From Dromiciops gliroides (taxonomy: Eukaryota; Chordata; Mammalia; Microbiotheria; Microbiotheriidae): a DNA stretch of 64,000 nt. Numbering within the stretch: the first letter of the stretch is position 1; the number at the start of each line of letters is the position of its first letter. The notes under the pieces were generated by a model that did not search any database, was not told the DNA's origin, and saw nothing but the letters and a program-made list of their open reading frames with translations. Both the position numbers and the translations under genes were made by a program. Positions 47,526 to 59,315 of the stretch are shown piece by piece. Location of the stretch: positions 542,572,211 to 542,636,210 of the forward strand of contig NC_057861.1 of NCBI RefSeq assembly GCF_019393635.1. Direction: 5' to 3'.

Positions 47526-47654
47526 AAATAAGGGGGTTTGGATTCAGTGGCCTCTAAAGCTTCGTCCAGCTCTTGTCCTAAGATCTTACGACTGCCTCGA
47601 GCCTCATCTGTAAAATGGGATGTAAGCCAGACATCTAAGATCGCTTTCAGCTCG

Positions 47655-48390
47655 ATATCTACGATCCTACGTAGCCCCGCCTCCTAGGGGCGGGCAGATA
47701 GGGGGCGGGGGCAGGGGGAAAGAAACTGCAAAAAGAAGGGCGGAAAACGGGCAGTAGCGGCTTCACAAATAGACAAGGCGAAGGGGACTACGTCCGGGCT
47801 ACACACGACTTTTTCCGGAGCCGCTGTCCGAGTAAAGCGGAAGTGTCCCGGCCGGAGGCGCCTGGCTTTGGAAAAAGAAGCAGGAGGAGAAGTGTCCCGA
47901 TCTCTCCGCTGGGCTTGGGCTCGCGTGAGGACGCCGGGGGTCGGGGGTTCTTGCCCTCCCCCGCTCCGGAGGCCCGGGGATGGCGACGGCGGGAGCGGCT
48001 CAGGAGAAGCAGTTCCCCCCGGCGCTGCTGAGTTTCTTCATTTACAATCCCCGCTTCGGCCCCCGGGAAGGAGAGGTAGCAGAGAGTGGGGGGAGGGTCT
48101 GTCCGTCTGTCTTGTCTGTCTGCCAGGGGTGGAGGTGAGGAGGGCTGCCCGGGTCCACCCCCGGCGCATTGGAGGTGTGGGGGGCGGATGTCCGCCGGCG
48201 TACCTGCCCGTGTGATTGAGGGGGGTCCGTCTTCGTCCTGAAAGGAGTTAGGGGGCAGTTGCGAGGGAACCCCATGGATACGAAGCGGGCTGGGTTACCT
48301 GGGTCCCCTCCCCTAGAGGATCCACGGGTAGATGTGAGGGGCCGTGAACATGGATTGCGGCGAAGCGGGGGGGGGGGGGGGAGAGATGAC
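47655..48390 (+). promoter_or_regulatory. CCZ1: CpG-island promoter of CCZ1
   Basis: CpG-dense, GC-rich block in an AT-rich window, covering the start codon. GC boxes GGGGCGGG (47687-47694) and GGGGGCGGGG (47701-47710) and an ETS-type CGGAAGTG (47838-47845) precede the ATG. No TATA box, as expected for a housekeeping gene. A start site between about 47760 and 47900 is inferred. A 14-16 G run follows in intron 1 near 48368. Confidence 0.8.
47980..48075 (+). CDS. CCZ1: CCZ1 exon 1 coding part
   Basis: Codes residues 1-32, ending GPREGE. Donor GTAGCA is weak by consensus, but the junction with exon 2 keeps the family sequence. Confidence 0.93.
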
Positions 48391-51300
48391 ATCTTTATTT
48401 TCCCTAACCTCTAATTTGAGCATTTCCTTCAGTTGCTTCAAAATGTTCCTCTGAGGAGGCGTCTCTAGGTTGCCAAATGGGTCCTTGGTAATAAAGAAGT
48501 TAAGAACCTCTGGGTTAGAGAGATGTGTGGACCACTCTGGCTTGCGGAGGGAGCCTGTGACAGCTGTTGGCAACAAAAACATTCCCCCACCCCTTTCTCC
48601 TCCCCTTCCTCCTCCTCCACTCCCTTTTCTTCCCTCTCGTCCCCCTCCCCTCCTCTTCCTTCCCTCCTCCCCTTGTTCCCTCTCCCCCGAACACTACCCT
48701 CACTTTGTGGTACCTTGAATATTCCCTTACAGCTGGCTTTTGTCCGAGCTCCTATCATCGTTTTAGGGGAATTAATCAGTATAGTAGCTTTCTGCCTAAC
48801 ATGAGATAATTTGCTGGTTCGATTCACCACACGGATTTTTAGTTAAAATCCTGGCTTCTAAAAGTTTTTTTCAAACCTTTGTCTCCTGGAGTTTGTTTTT
48901 AAGTAACTTCTTTTTGGGGTTATCTTTAACTCTCTTGTGGGTAGCCAATCACAAACTTTTTAAAGGCTACTAGCCTTTCGGTGCTAATGAATTTGCTGTC
49001 TCTTGATTTGCTACTACCAATTCTTAGGAAAGTAGGTGGTATAAAATTAGCATAGGAATATTACCTACAACAGTGATTTTCATTGGTATAAGACACTCCC
49101 TCCACCAAATCAGAAGGGCACCTTCTCTGCAACGTAAAGAGTCTAAAAAAGCCTCCTGGAACACTAAGAGGTTTAAGTGACTCCTCCAGGGTCACACAGT
49201 CAGAATTTAGAATATGTTAGGTATGTTTGAACCCAGATCTTCCTGGCTTTGAAGACAGCTCTTACTTTACTTAGCCACACACAGCCTCTTAAAATTGAGA
49301 TAGAGGAAAGAAAAATTCATAGTTGATGCTTTTAGGGGAAATTGTTACTTTCTGATATGTGAACTCGGTATAGGCTAGTGATGGTTAACTTACCCTATAT
49401 ATGTGTTGAGAGGAGAATTATTGGTAATGGGGCCTCTGGCTTTGTTTTTAATTTGAAAGAAGGGATGGAAAATTGATATTCGGCTTTTACTTTTTCAGAA
49501 TCAAACCTTTTTTATATAAGTGAGGTCTGTTTAATTTTTAGGAAGAAAAGAAGATTCTGTTTTATCATCCAAATGAAGTGGAAAAGAATGAAAAAATTAG
49601 AAATGTTGGATTATGTGAAGCTATTGTGCAGTTTACAAGGTAATACTTGGTAATTATCATATTGTGCAGCTCACTGAATTCTTAAAACGGTCTTGGAAAA
49701 TTGTCCCCAATTTTTTTTATCCTTTTTAGGACGTTTAGTCCATCAAAACCTGCAAAATCCTTACACACACAGAAGAATAGACAGTTCTTCAATGAACCAG
49801 AAGAAAATTTCTGGATGGTCATGGTACTTAATACACAACATACATCTTTCTAAAATATTTATTGAAAATCTGAAGCGTATTCCACTTAGTGTTGATGATT
49901 GAATCTGTAAAAGCACAGTGTTAGGTAGACACAACTTTAAAGGCATACTTTAATTCCATGGGAATAATGTTATAAATGCACTGTCAACCAAATAACATAG
50001 GAGAATTTTACATCTTCATGGTAGGATTTGGTTGTAATGTATTAGCACTGTTATTGTGAAATAATTATTCAGTGCAATCTAATTTGGGTTATGCCTGCAG
50101 ATAGCATTTATAGAGTAAGAGATTAAAATGGTTGTTGTGGCACCATAGAATTAATAAGGTTGAATGGGACTTGAAACTATTACACAAACTTCTAGTGAAA
50201 ATATTTGTCTTTGTACCTATTTTGCTAAATCATAAGGGGTTTGAATATGGCAGTATGTTTAGCAGATCAAAAAAAGAAATTGCAGTCGAAATAAAACAAG
50301 CAACTTGCATTATGTAATTTAATTTTTATCAAATGATGTAGGTTGTACGGAATCCCATGATTGAGAAACACGGTAAAGATGGAAAACCGGTTGTTGAATA
50401 TCAAGAAGAAGAGTTACTGGTAATTTTTTAGTTCTTTTTTAGAATACCTTGTAAAACATTGTTCTTGTAAAAATGCATACTTAGTTGTAAGAATTGTTAG
50501 TTCAAAAATTTTTAATTAGGCCATTCTTATATCAGCTTCTCATTGCATATTGTGATGTCTTATAATACACATATTAGTTTATCCTTATATAGTATCTTAC
50601 AGTTATAAAACATGTTACATATGTTTCATAATTTGATTCTCAAAGCAATCCTAGGAGATATGTAGTAGGATAGGGTAGCATCTGAACCTGTCATTTCACT
50701 GATATACAGAGCTCCCAGGTGAGAAAATTCCCTCTACAAATGCAGGTAGACACTTACCCTATAATTTATATTAGACAGTTGCTTAAAGCAGAAAGAGATT
50801 AAATGACTTGTCTAGAGTCACCCCGAATGGGAATTTGAACCCAGGTCTTTCTGGCTTCCCTGCCAGCTCTTTATCTACTGTACATCACTACCTTTTGCTG
50901 TAAGTCATATTATCCCTGCTTTACAAATGAGGAAACTGAGACTCAGAGAGGTTGTGACTTGTTAAAGATAGCTGGTGATTGGGCTGAGCTAGTATTTATA
51001 TCTAAATCCTCTGACCCCATGTTTAGTTTTCCTTACACTACTAGGTAAGATTAATACTTTTTTTAAAATTGTGCTGAGCACAGTTCCTTGTAATACGCAC
51101 TTGATATTTGTGGAATTGAATAAATAACTCCTTCAGAAGCAACTATCACAAGCAAAGGTGTCATAGAACCATAGAGTTTGAAAGGATCTTAAGAGGTCAT
51201 TACTCTATTAATTTGTTTTTGTTTTTCTTGCGAGGCAGTGAGGGTTAAGTGACTTGCCCAGGGTCACACAGCTAGTAAGTGTCAAGTGTCTGAGGCTGGA

Positions 51301-54300
51301 TTTGAACTCAGGTCCTCCTGAATCCAAGGCCAGTGTTTTATCCACTGCGCCACCTAGCTGCCCCTACTCGATGAATTTGAAAGAAAATGTCCTTTACTTT
51401 CCATATTTAGCTACCATGGGACCAAGTTTATAAGAATCTAAATGCTGGACCAAAAGTCAGTATGAGAAGATATGTTTTTCTTGTGTTATCATCTTAAGAT
51501 TTATTCTGCATTTTTGGTTTGTTTGTGTTGTGTTTTTTTCAATTATAGGACAAGGTGTACAGCTCTGTTTTACAACAATGCTATAGCATGTACAAGGTAA
51601 GTTTAGCCATATTTAGAACTTGGAAAGAGTTATTAGTTCCCTTTTAGGTGGTGGATGTTGTTAAAATAGGAAGTAGTTATCTGTTTTTCTTTGATAGCTA
51701 CAATAGTTAATAGCTAGCATTTGTGTAGTGCTTTTAAAATTTGCAAACTGCTTTACATATTATCTCTTTTGATCCTTATAACAGCCCAAGGAAGTAGGTG
51801 TTAGTATTAGCCCCATTTTGCAGATGATGAAACTGGCTTAGAATGGTTAAGTGACTTGCCCAGGGTCACAGAGCTGGTACATGAGGTAGAACTCAAACTC
51901 AGGTCTTGCTGATTTCAAGTCTAGGATTCTTTGCACAGCACCACCTAGCTCCTTTAACAAGAATAAATTTAAAAGCCAGGGGTCTTTTGTGCATATCTGT
52001 CTGAGAAGGGAGAGAATTTCAGTTTCTGAGAATTCTCACTGCAGGTTTTGTTTTTTTAATAAGCTTGGAACAGTCTTAGTTATGAAGTGATATTGATGGA
52101 AGTGATTGATAGTTCTTTGCACATACTTAGAAACTTAGAATAGCTTTTTTGCATAAGAATAAATTTTTAAAGTTGAAAAAGGGCAACAATTGCAATCTTT
52201 TGGTTAACTTGTTTTGTAATTTTCTCTCTTTTAACATTAAAAAATATAGTAGAATGAGTCTTACTGAGGACAAGGTTGTTATAGGGTGGTGGAAGGTCTT
52301 AATATCAGAGAAACTGACATTTTTTATCTTTTTAACCATTAGCTTTTTAATGGTACATTTCTGAAAGCCATGGAAGATGGGGGTGTCAAAGTTCTAAAAG
52401 AAAGATTAGAAAAATTTTTCCATCGGGTAAGTTTAATGGCTTTTGTTTATAATTTTTTTCATTAAAGTTTCTATGTATTCATTGGAGACAAAATAACTTT
52501 TAATCTTAAAAACATAAAACTTAGATATCCAGATAATCAAATATCAATTGTTACGGTAGAACCAGATCAGATAAGAAAATTCTTTAGGTCTAATGTGATA
52601 TTGTTTTTATTGCTCCATCAGATGTCAGAAAATCATACATATTATTCATGAGAGATCGGCTCTTATGTATCATCCAGGTCTGGTCTAGTCCATGTATATT
52701 CAAATACAAGGGGGTCAGTCTCTTCACCCACTGAAATTTTCTGTGAAGTTGGTACACTTTGGTTTCTTTTTTATGTGTTGATTCTGTTTAGTAAACATCT
52801 TTGCTGAATCAAAGTGGGGACTTAGAACTGAACATTTATAATATTATAAGGGTGATATATAGTTAATAGCTCTGTTTATGCCAAGTGACATAAATATCAT
52901 GCTTATCTCTATTTTTTGTTCAAAATTCAGTTTTTAAGTGATTGCTCTCAATTATTTTCCTCCAAAACGCTTCTTGATATGCTTTGAGGGGTCCCTTTTG
53001 TTTTTGTGTATTATGTCAAGACATACTTCATATAATCCATGTTCATGAAGATTAACTCTAGAAATACCCTTAGGCTTTGCACTTATCTTCATTTTCTTAA
53101 TGGTGATCCTCAAACCATTCTCTTTGATTTTAGTCTAATCCAAGTGTTACAGTATACGATGGTGCCTTTTAGCTGTTTAAAGTACAAGGATATGGACCTT
53201 TAAAAGGAGACCTCACTTTGAGGAAGCACTAATTTAAGGAATTTGGTACTTTAAAGAAAACAACCATACATTAAACCATATGAAAATAAAATGTGAATAT
53301 AGATTCGTTCATCATATGTATGATAAGGTGCACATTGTGAAGTCTGAGCCACAATCCATGTAGTGACCTAAAATCACTGACTTACTGGGAGATTTGGGGA
53401 TTAAAACAATGTTTTATGTCTTTATTTATATACCAAGATATGACTGTTAAACATAATGTGGCTCCTTTCCTTTGCTAATAACACTTTATTTTGTCCCTAA
53501 TAGCACCAAAAGTTTATCCTTAAACAAATATAGAAATAATGACTTCAAAATTTTTTTTGTTTTGGTAGTTTTGCTGTTGTTAAAGATTTTGTTCAATATT
53601 AGTAAGCTTTTTCTACTTCATATTTTCCCCACAGTATTTGCAAACCCTGCATTTACAGTCATGTGACCTACTTGACATTTTTGGTGGAATCAGCTTTTTC
53701 CCATTGGATAAAATGACTTACTTGAAAATCCAGTCCTTTATTAATAAGATGGAAGAGAGCTTGAATATAGTTAAATACACTGCCTTTCTCTATAATGATC
53801 AGCTCATCTGGTAGGTATTCTCCAAGACTTGGAACTTAAAAGCAGCTTAAAAAAAGTTTTTTTTCATTTTGTCTGGATATGTTGCATATACACATAAAAT
53901 TGTAGGATTTTTTTTCCCTGCCATTCTTTGTCATTTTGGTGGGTTGTCTTAGTCCAGGTATATTAAGATTGTGATAAGCTGCTGTTGTTCATTTATTTTG
54001 TTTTTATCTCCTTCCTCTTTTTTTTTTTTTTTTAGTAAGGCAATTGGGGTTAAGTGACTTGCCCAGGGTCACACAGCTAGTAAATGTTAAGTGTCTGAGG
54101 CCGGATTTGAACTCAGGTACTCCTGACTCCAGGGCTGGTGCTCTATCCACTGTGCCACCTAGCTGCCCCTCTCCTTCCTCTTTTAAGTCAATATCATGTT
54201 CCTGTGATTAGTTTTGCTTACATTACTTAGATGCTAGATTATTTCTACAGGCCTTCCCTCACTCCCATTCTTGTTTGCCTGTCCCATTCAGGTTCCTTGA

Positions 54301-57300
54301 ATTTACTTAAATTTGTAATTTCTCTTTTTATATAATTATTTTTTTTTTCTTACCCATAATATTGTTGATCTAGAGCTAAAAGGGACCTTGGAGTCATTTT
54401 AGTTCAGTCCCTTCATTTTATAGTTCAGGAGCTTAAGTGATTTGCCCAAAGTATCACAGGTGGTAAATGTCAAAGATTGGCTTTGAACCTAGGTCCTCTG
54501 ATTTGGAATCAGTGATCATTGGTTTTTGCACTATGACCACACCTATTCTAGCCCTCTCTTCTTTTTTTGTTTTTGTGTTGTTTTTGTTTTGTTTTTGGTG
54601 AGGCAATTGGGGTTAAGTGACTTGCCCAGGGTCACACAGCTAGCGTCAGGTGTCTGAGGCCGGATTTTAACTCAGGTCCCCCTGAATCCAGGGCCGATGC
54701 TTTATCCACTGCACTACATAGCTTCCCCCTAGCCCTCTCTTCTTCTTTTTTTTTTTTTTGCAGGCAATGGGGGTTAAGTGACTTGCCCAGGGTCACACAG
54801 CTAGTAAGTGTTAAGTGTCTGAGGCCGGATTTGAACTCAGGTACTCCTGAATCCAGGGCCGGTGCTTTAACCACTGCGCCATCTAGCTGCCCCACCCTCT
54901 CTTCTTACCCAGCAAAGTATATAATTTAAAATCTCTTCCCACCCTCATTCCAACTTCTTAAGTAAATTGTTTAGCAGTGTCTTCGTCCAAGAAGTTTTCT
55001 TTTATTTTGTCATTTTGTCCTCATTATTTTTCTTTTTATAGTCTATTCTGGATTCTGTTCTCCTTTCCTCATGAGAGTACAGTTTCTGAAGCATCACATT
55101 TGTACTCCCAGAATTTATCCATTTCTGTGTTATTGTATCCATTGATCTTACCCCTTCCTGCCTTCTTTCTGCTATGCCTCACACTTTGAAATGTCATTTC
55201 ACAAAGGAAATTATGTCAAATGGAAAACATGTCATGCAGTGGTAGGCACTCCTTCCCAATTTATGAGGGTCCCAAGTTACCAAGGCCCCATCTTACCCCT
55301 CTTACCTCTTACCTCCTTCTATTCCTTTTTGTGTGTGTGTGTGTGTGTGTGTGAGGCAATTGGGGTTAAGTGACTTGCCCAAGGTCACACAGCTAGTAAG
55401 TGTCTGAGGCTGGATTTGAACTCAGGTCCTCCTGAATCCAGGGCTGGTGCTCTATCCACTATACCATCTAGCTGCCCCTCCTTCTATTCCTAATACCAGA
55501 TTATCCTGTCTCTTATTTTCTATGCCCACTACTACTCTGGGTGTTGACCACTCTTGGGGATTCTTACATTCCCTCTCATAGGTTGGGATGCAGTGTTGTG
55601 GAAGGTACAACCACAGTTTACCTTTAGACTTGGTGGAAATGAACTTTCAATTCCTCTTTGTCTTTTTCTATGCGTGCAATTTATACCACTGTGTTACCCT
55701 TCACCCTAAAGATACTGACTTACTTAAAGGGCGTCACTAGATTTAATCCATAGAATATTCATTCAGCTCTGCTTCCTTTCTTCCTTCATATTCTTTTAAG
55801 TTCTCTGTAAATCTTTAACCTGTTAGGTCCTTTTTGTCCTTTTTTGTCCCAGTGTTGACCCCTCTTTGTTGTTTTACTCCTCTGTTCAATTTCTCTTTTT
55901 TTTAAAGCAATAATCTATATAAAAATGAGAGAAATTCTATTTTATTAGTCTTCTTCATAATTGTCCTTATTTACTTTTCTTGTTATTTAGACTTTCTGCA
56001 AGTCAAGCATTCTATTTCTGTGTTATTTGATTTTGCAGCTTTGCTTCATCTTTCTTTTGTCAAAGGTCCGTCTTTTTTCAGTAATGATTAGGCTCAGCTT
56101 TCCTTCTTTCTTTCTTTCTTTCTTTTTTTTTTAAGTGAGGCAGTTGGGGTTAAGTGACTTGCCCAGGGTCACACAGCTAGTGTTAAGTGTCTGAGGCCAG
56201 ATTTGAACTCAGGTACTCCTGACTCCAGGGCCAGTGCTCTATCTACTGTGCCATCTAGCTGCCCCTAGGCTCAGTTTTTTGAGGTGGTGTTTTGAATTGT
56301 TTCTTGACCTCCTTTACTTTTTGCAACATCTGGTTCCATTCTTTTCTCCAGTTTCTCATGACTGAAAAATCCTCCTGGGTTATTTCAACTGGTTTTCCTG
56401 TACATTGGAAGGTCTTTCTTCTGGTTGCTTGCAAAATCTGTTTGTTACTGAGTTTATGAAATTTAACTTCTCCACTTTGGAATTTTAAACATGGATAAGA
56501 TTTTTTTTTTCTGGTGGCCATGTGTGGATTTGATTCTTTAGCTACACAGCTTTCTTGTATTATTTTCTACAATGTGGTGTTCAGGTTTTTAAATTTGTCC
56601 CCTTTTTGGGGGAAACTTATAATTCTTAAGTTATCTTTCTGTTTTTTGTCTTCAAGGTTAGTTTCTTAGGTTTGTATGGTATTTATGCCCATTTTAAAGA
56701 TGATACCTTTGGGGCTGCTAGGTGGTGCAGTGGATAAAGCACCAACCCTGAATTCAAGAGGACCTGAGTTCAAATCCAGCATCAGACATTCAACACTTAG
56801 TAGCTGTGTGACCCTGAGCAAGTCACTTAACCCTGATTGCCCCACCCCCCCAAAAAAGAAGACACCTTTTTTTTCCACCAAAATTTCTTCCACCTTAGTA
56901 TTTTTATGTTTCAAATCTGTAATTTTTTTCTTTTTTGGAGAAAGTCTTCTAAGTTTTATTCTCTGTTTTTGTTACTTTAATTCCATTTTAAGCACTAATT
57001 TCTGACCTAATCTAATTCCTAATATCTTCTTTTAACAGTTTACTTCTTTCTTGAAGTATTATAGAGTTGATCTTGTCCATCATATAACCCAGGAAAGGAA
57101 ATCTTAAAAAAAATAATTCAAGCAACAAACCTTGATTCACAAGTTATGGATTAACCAGTTTGGAGAGTCTATGTGGCATATGTATTATTAAAAAAAGACA
57201 AGGAATAATGATTTGTTTTCTGTAAACCAAGAAAAATTTTAACCAAAGAGTAATTGAAACCGTTTTCAAAAAAAAAAATTTAAGAAATTTTTTCTCATTG

Positions 57301-59265
57301 GTTAAGTTTTAGAAATCCAATTTTTATTTTTCATTCTCAAATTCTTTAAAGAAAATATTGTGATATAGTCAAAGTTGCACTGGCCTGAGATTGATATTCG
57401 TTTTGATTGGGCCTTGACCAGTGTTGACCTTACAAATTACTAATCTTTCTAGACTCAATTTCTTCATCTTTAAAATGAAGGCATTAGGCTAACTATTCTC
57501 TGTAAAGGTTCTTTTTAGTTCTAATGTTCTCTGATTCTATGAGAGGTATAGTATGGAAAATGAGCTAGACTTGAAATCAAGAAGACTTAAGTTCAGATCT
57601 CACTTCTGGTGCTAGTTGTGTGATTTGGGGGAAAGTTAACCTCCATGAGCCACAGTTTTCCCATCTTTTAAAAGGGCATCATAAGGGGGCAACTAGGTGG
57701 TGCGGTGGATAAAGCACTGGCCTTGGACTCAGGAGTACCTGAGTTAAAATCCAGCCTCAGACACTAGACACTAGCTGTGTGACCCTGGGCAAGTCACTTA
57801 ACCCTCATTGCCCTGCCCCTCCAAAAAAATACCCCCCCAAAAGGGCATCATAATACTTGCACTGTCTCTCTCTCAGGTTTGTTGTGAGATAAAGTGCTTT
57901 GTAAAGCTTAAAGTGCTCTATAAGTGGGCTGTTATTGTTCATATTAACCTTCTGCACTTCATAGAACATTAATTGTTATATTTGAAAAATGCATAAAAAC
58001 TTTTTAAAAAAATCTAAGAATTCTAAAGCTCCTCTAAGCTAGTAAATCATCTGTACTATGTTTAAACAGTTCATAATTTAAATGTCTTAAGTCACTGCTC
58101 TGTGTTTGACTGGATTAATATAGTGACTTCGTGAACAGAAAGAATGCCCTAATATGAGCTACAAGTGGTTGTACTATAAAGGAATTGCTGGGGAAACTGA
58201 CAAAAATTACCTTAGTTAAGCTTCTTATTCTGTATAGTTATTGAATGGTACTCAATTTAAATAGAAAATATACAAAATATAAGATAAAATCATGTTTTAC
58301 ATGATTGCACATATATAACCTATATCATTGCTCTGCAATCCAATGACATTGGTGTCCTTGCTCTTCCTCTCATAAGGTGCTCCATCTCCCAACTCCCTGC
58401 ATTTACATTGACTGTGTTCCCCATGCCTGAAATGCTTTCCCTCCTGGAACCTTTGAACTCCCTTCAACTTCCATATCCTACTAGAGAAATCAGGAAGATT
58501 TATGGCAGCTGTTAGTCTTCCCTTATCACTAATCACTGTATTTATTTTTTTTTTTATGTATGTTGTAAGTACTTCCCTGTGAATACAATTTTTTTTGGCA
58601 GGGCAATGAGGGTTAAGTGACTTGCCCAGGGTCACACAGCTAGTAAGTGTCACATGTCTGAGGATGGATTTGAACTCAGGCCCTCCTGAATCCAAGGCTG
58701 GTGCTTTATCCACTGCATCACCTAGCTGCTCCCTGTGAATACATTTTATTTCCCAGTAGGGTCATAGGAAGATAGCTATAGACTTGGAAGGGACCCCAAA
58801 AACCATCTGGTCCAACCTCTTTATTTAATAGATGAGATACTGAAATACAGGGTAGTCGTGACTTGTCCAGAATACCAGGTGCTAAGTGTAAGAGCTAGGA
58901 TCAGAATCCACGTTCTCTGATCCCAGAGCCAATGCTCTCTCCATCTACCCATGCTGCCTTTCTTTGAGGGACTATTTCCCCTTAAAGCATTATATAAATG
59001 GGAATTGTTCTTATTCATGGTAGAATGGCATGAGAAAATATTTTCTTGGTCATTGATAGGATCAATGGCGAGCACAGTGCCTGACAGTGTCAAGTCAGCA
59101 AGCATCTACTTGCTGGTTGCCAGATACTGCTGGGAATACAAAGTTAGACAGTAATGGTTGTCTACCGTCCGGGGGCTCACATTCTAATGGGGGAGAGAAC
59201 ATGTGGATAACATATTATATACTTATTATTCTTCTCTTCTTTGCTTTCAGTTTACTTTGTGTATG

Positions 59266-59315
<50 letters not shown>

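Larger units (their letters stand above)
47070..47640 (+). mobile_element. MIR3-like SINE with two SINE insertions
   Basis: AGTGGAAAGAGCACTGACTG head, CAGTTTTCTTATCTGTAAAA core, then GCCTCTAAAGCTTCGTCCAG and CCTAAGATCTTACGACTGC tail, ending against the CCZ1 CpG island. Confidence 0.75.

Noticed and set aside
47843-48830. Several frames of 60-120 codons on both strands at the CCZ1 CpG island
   Set aside because: High GC lowers stop frequency; only the frame from 47980 matches a known protein and ends at a splice donor.
56255-56521. 88-codon reverse frame that first looked like a host gene exon
   Set aside because: ILQATRRKTF...DFSVMRNWRKEWNQ matches the C-terminal part of L1 ORF1.
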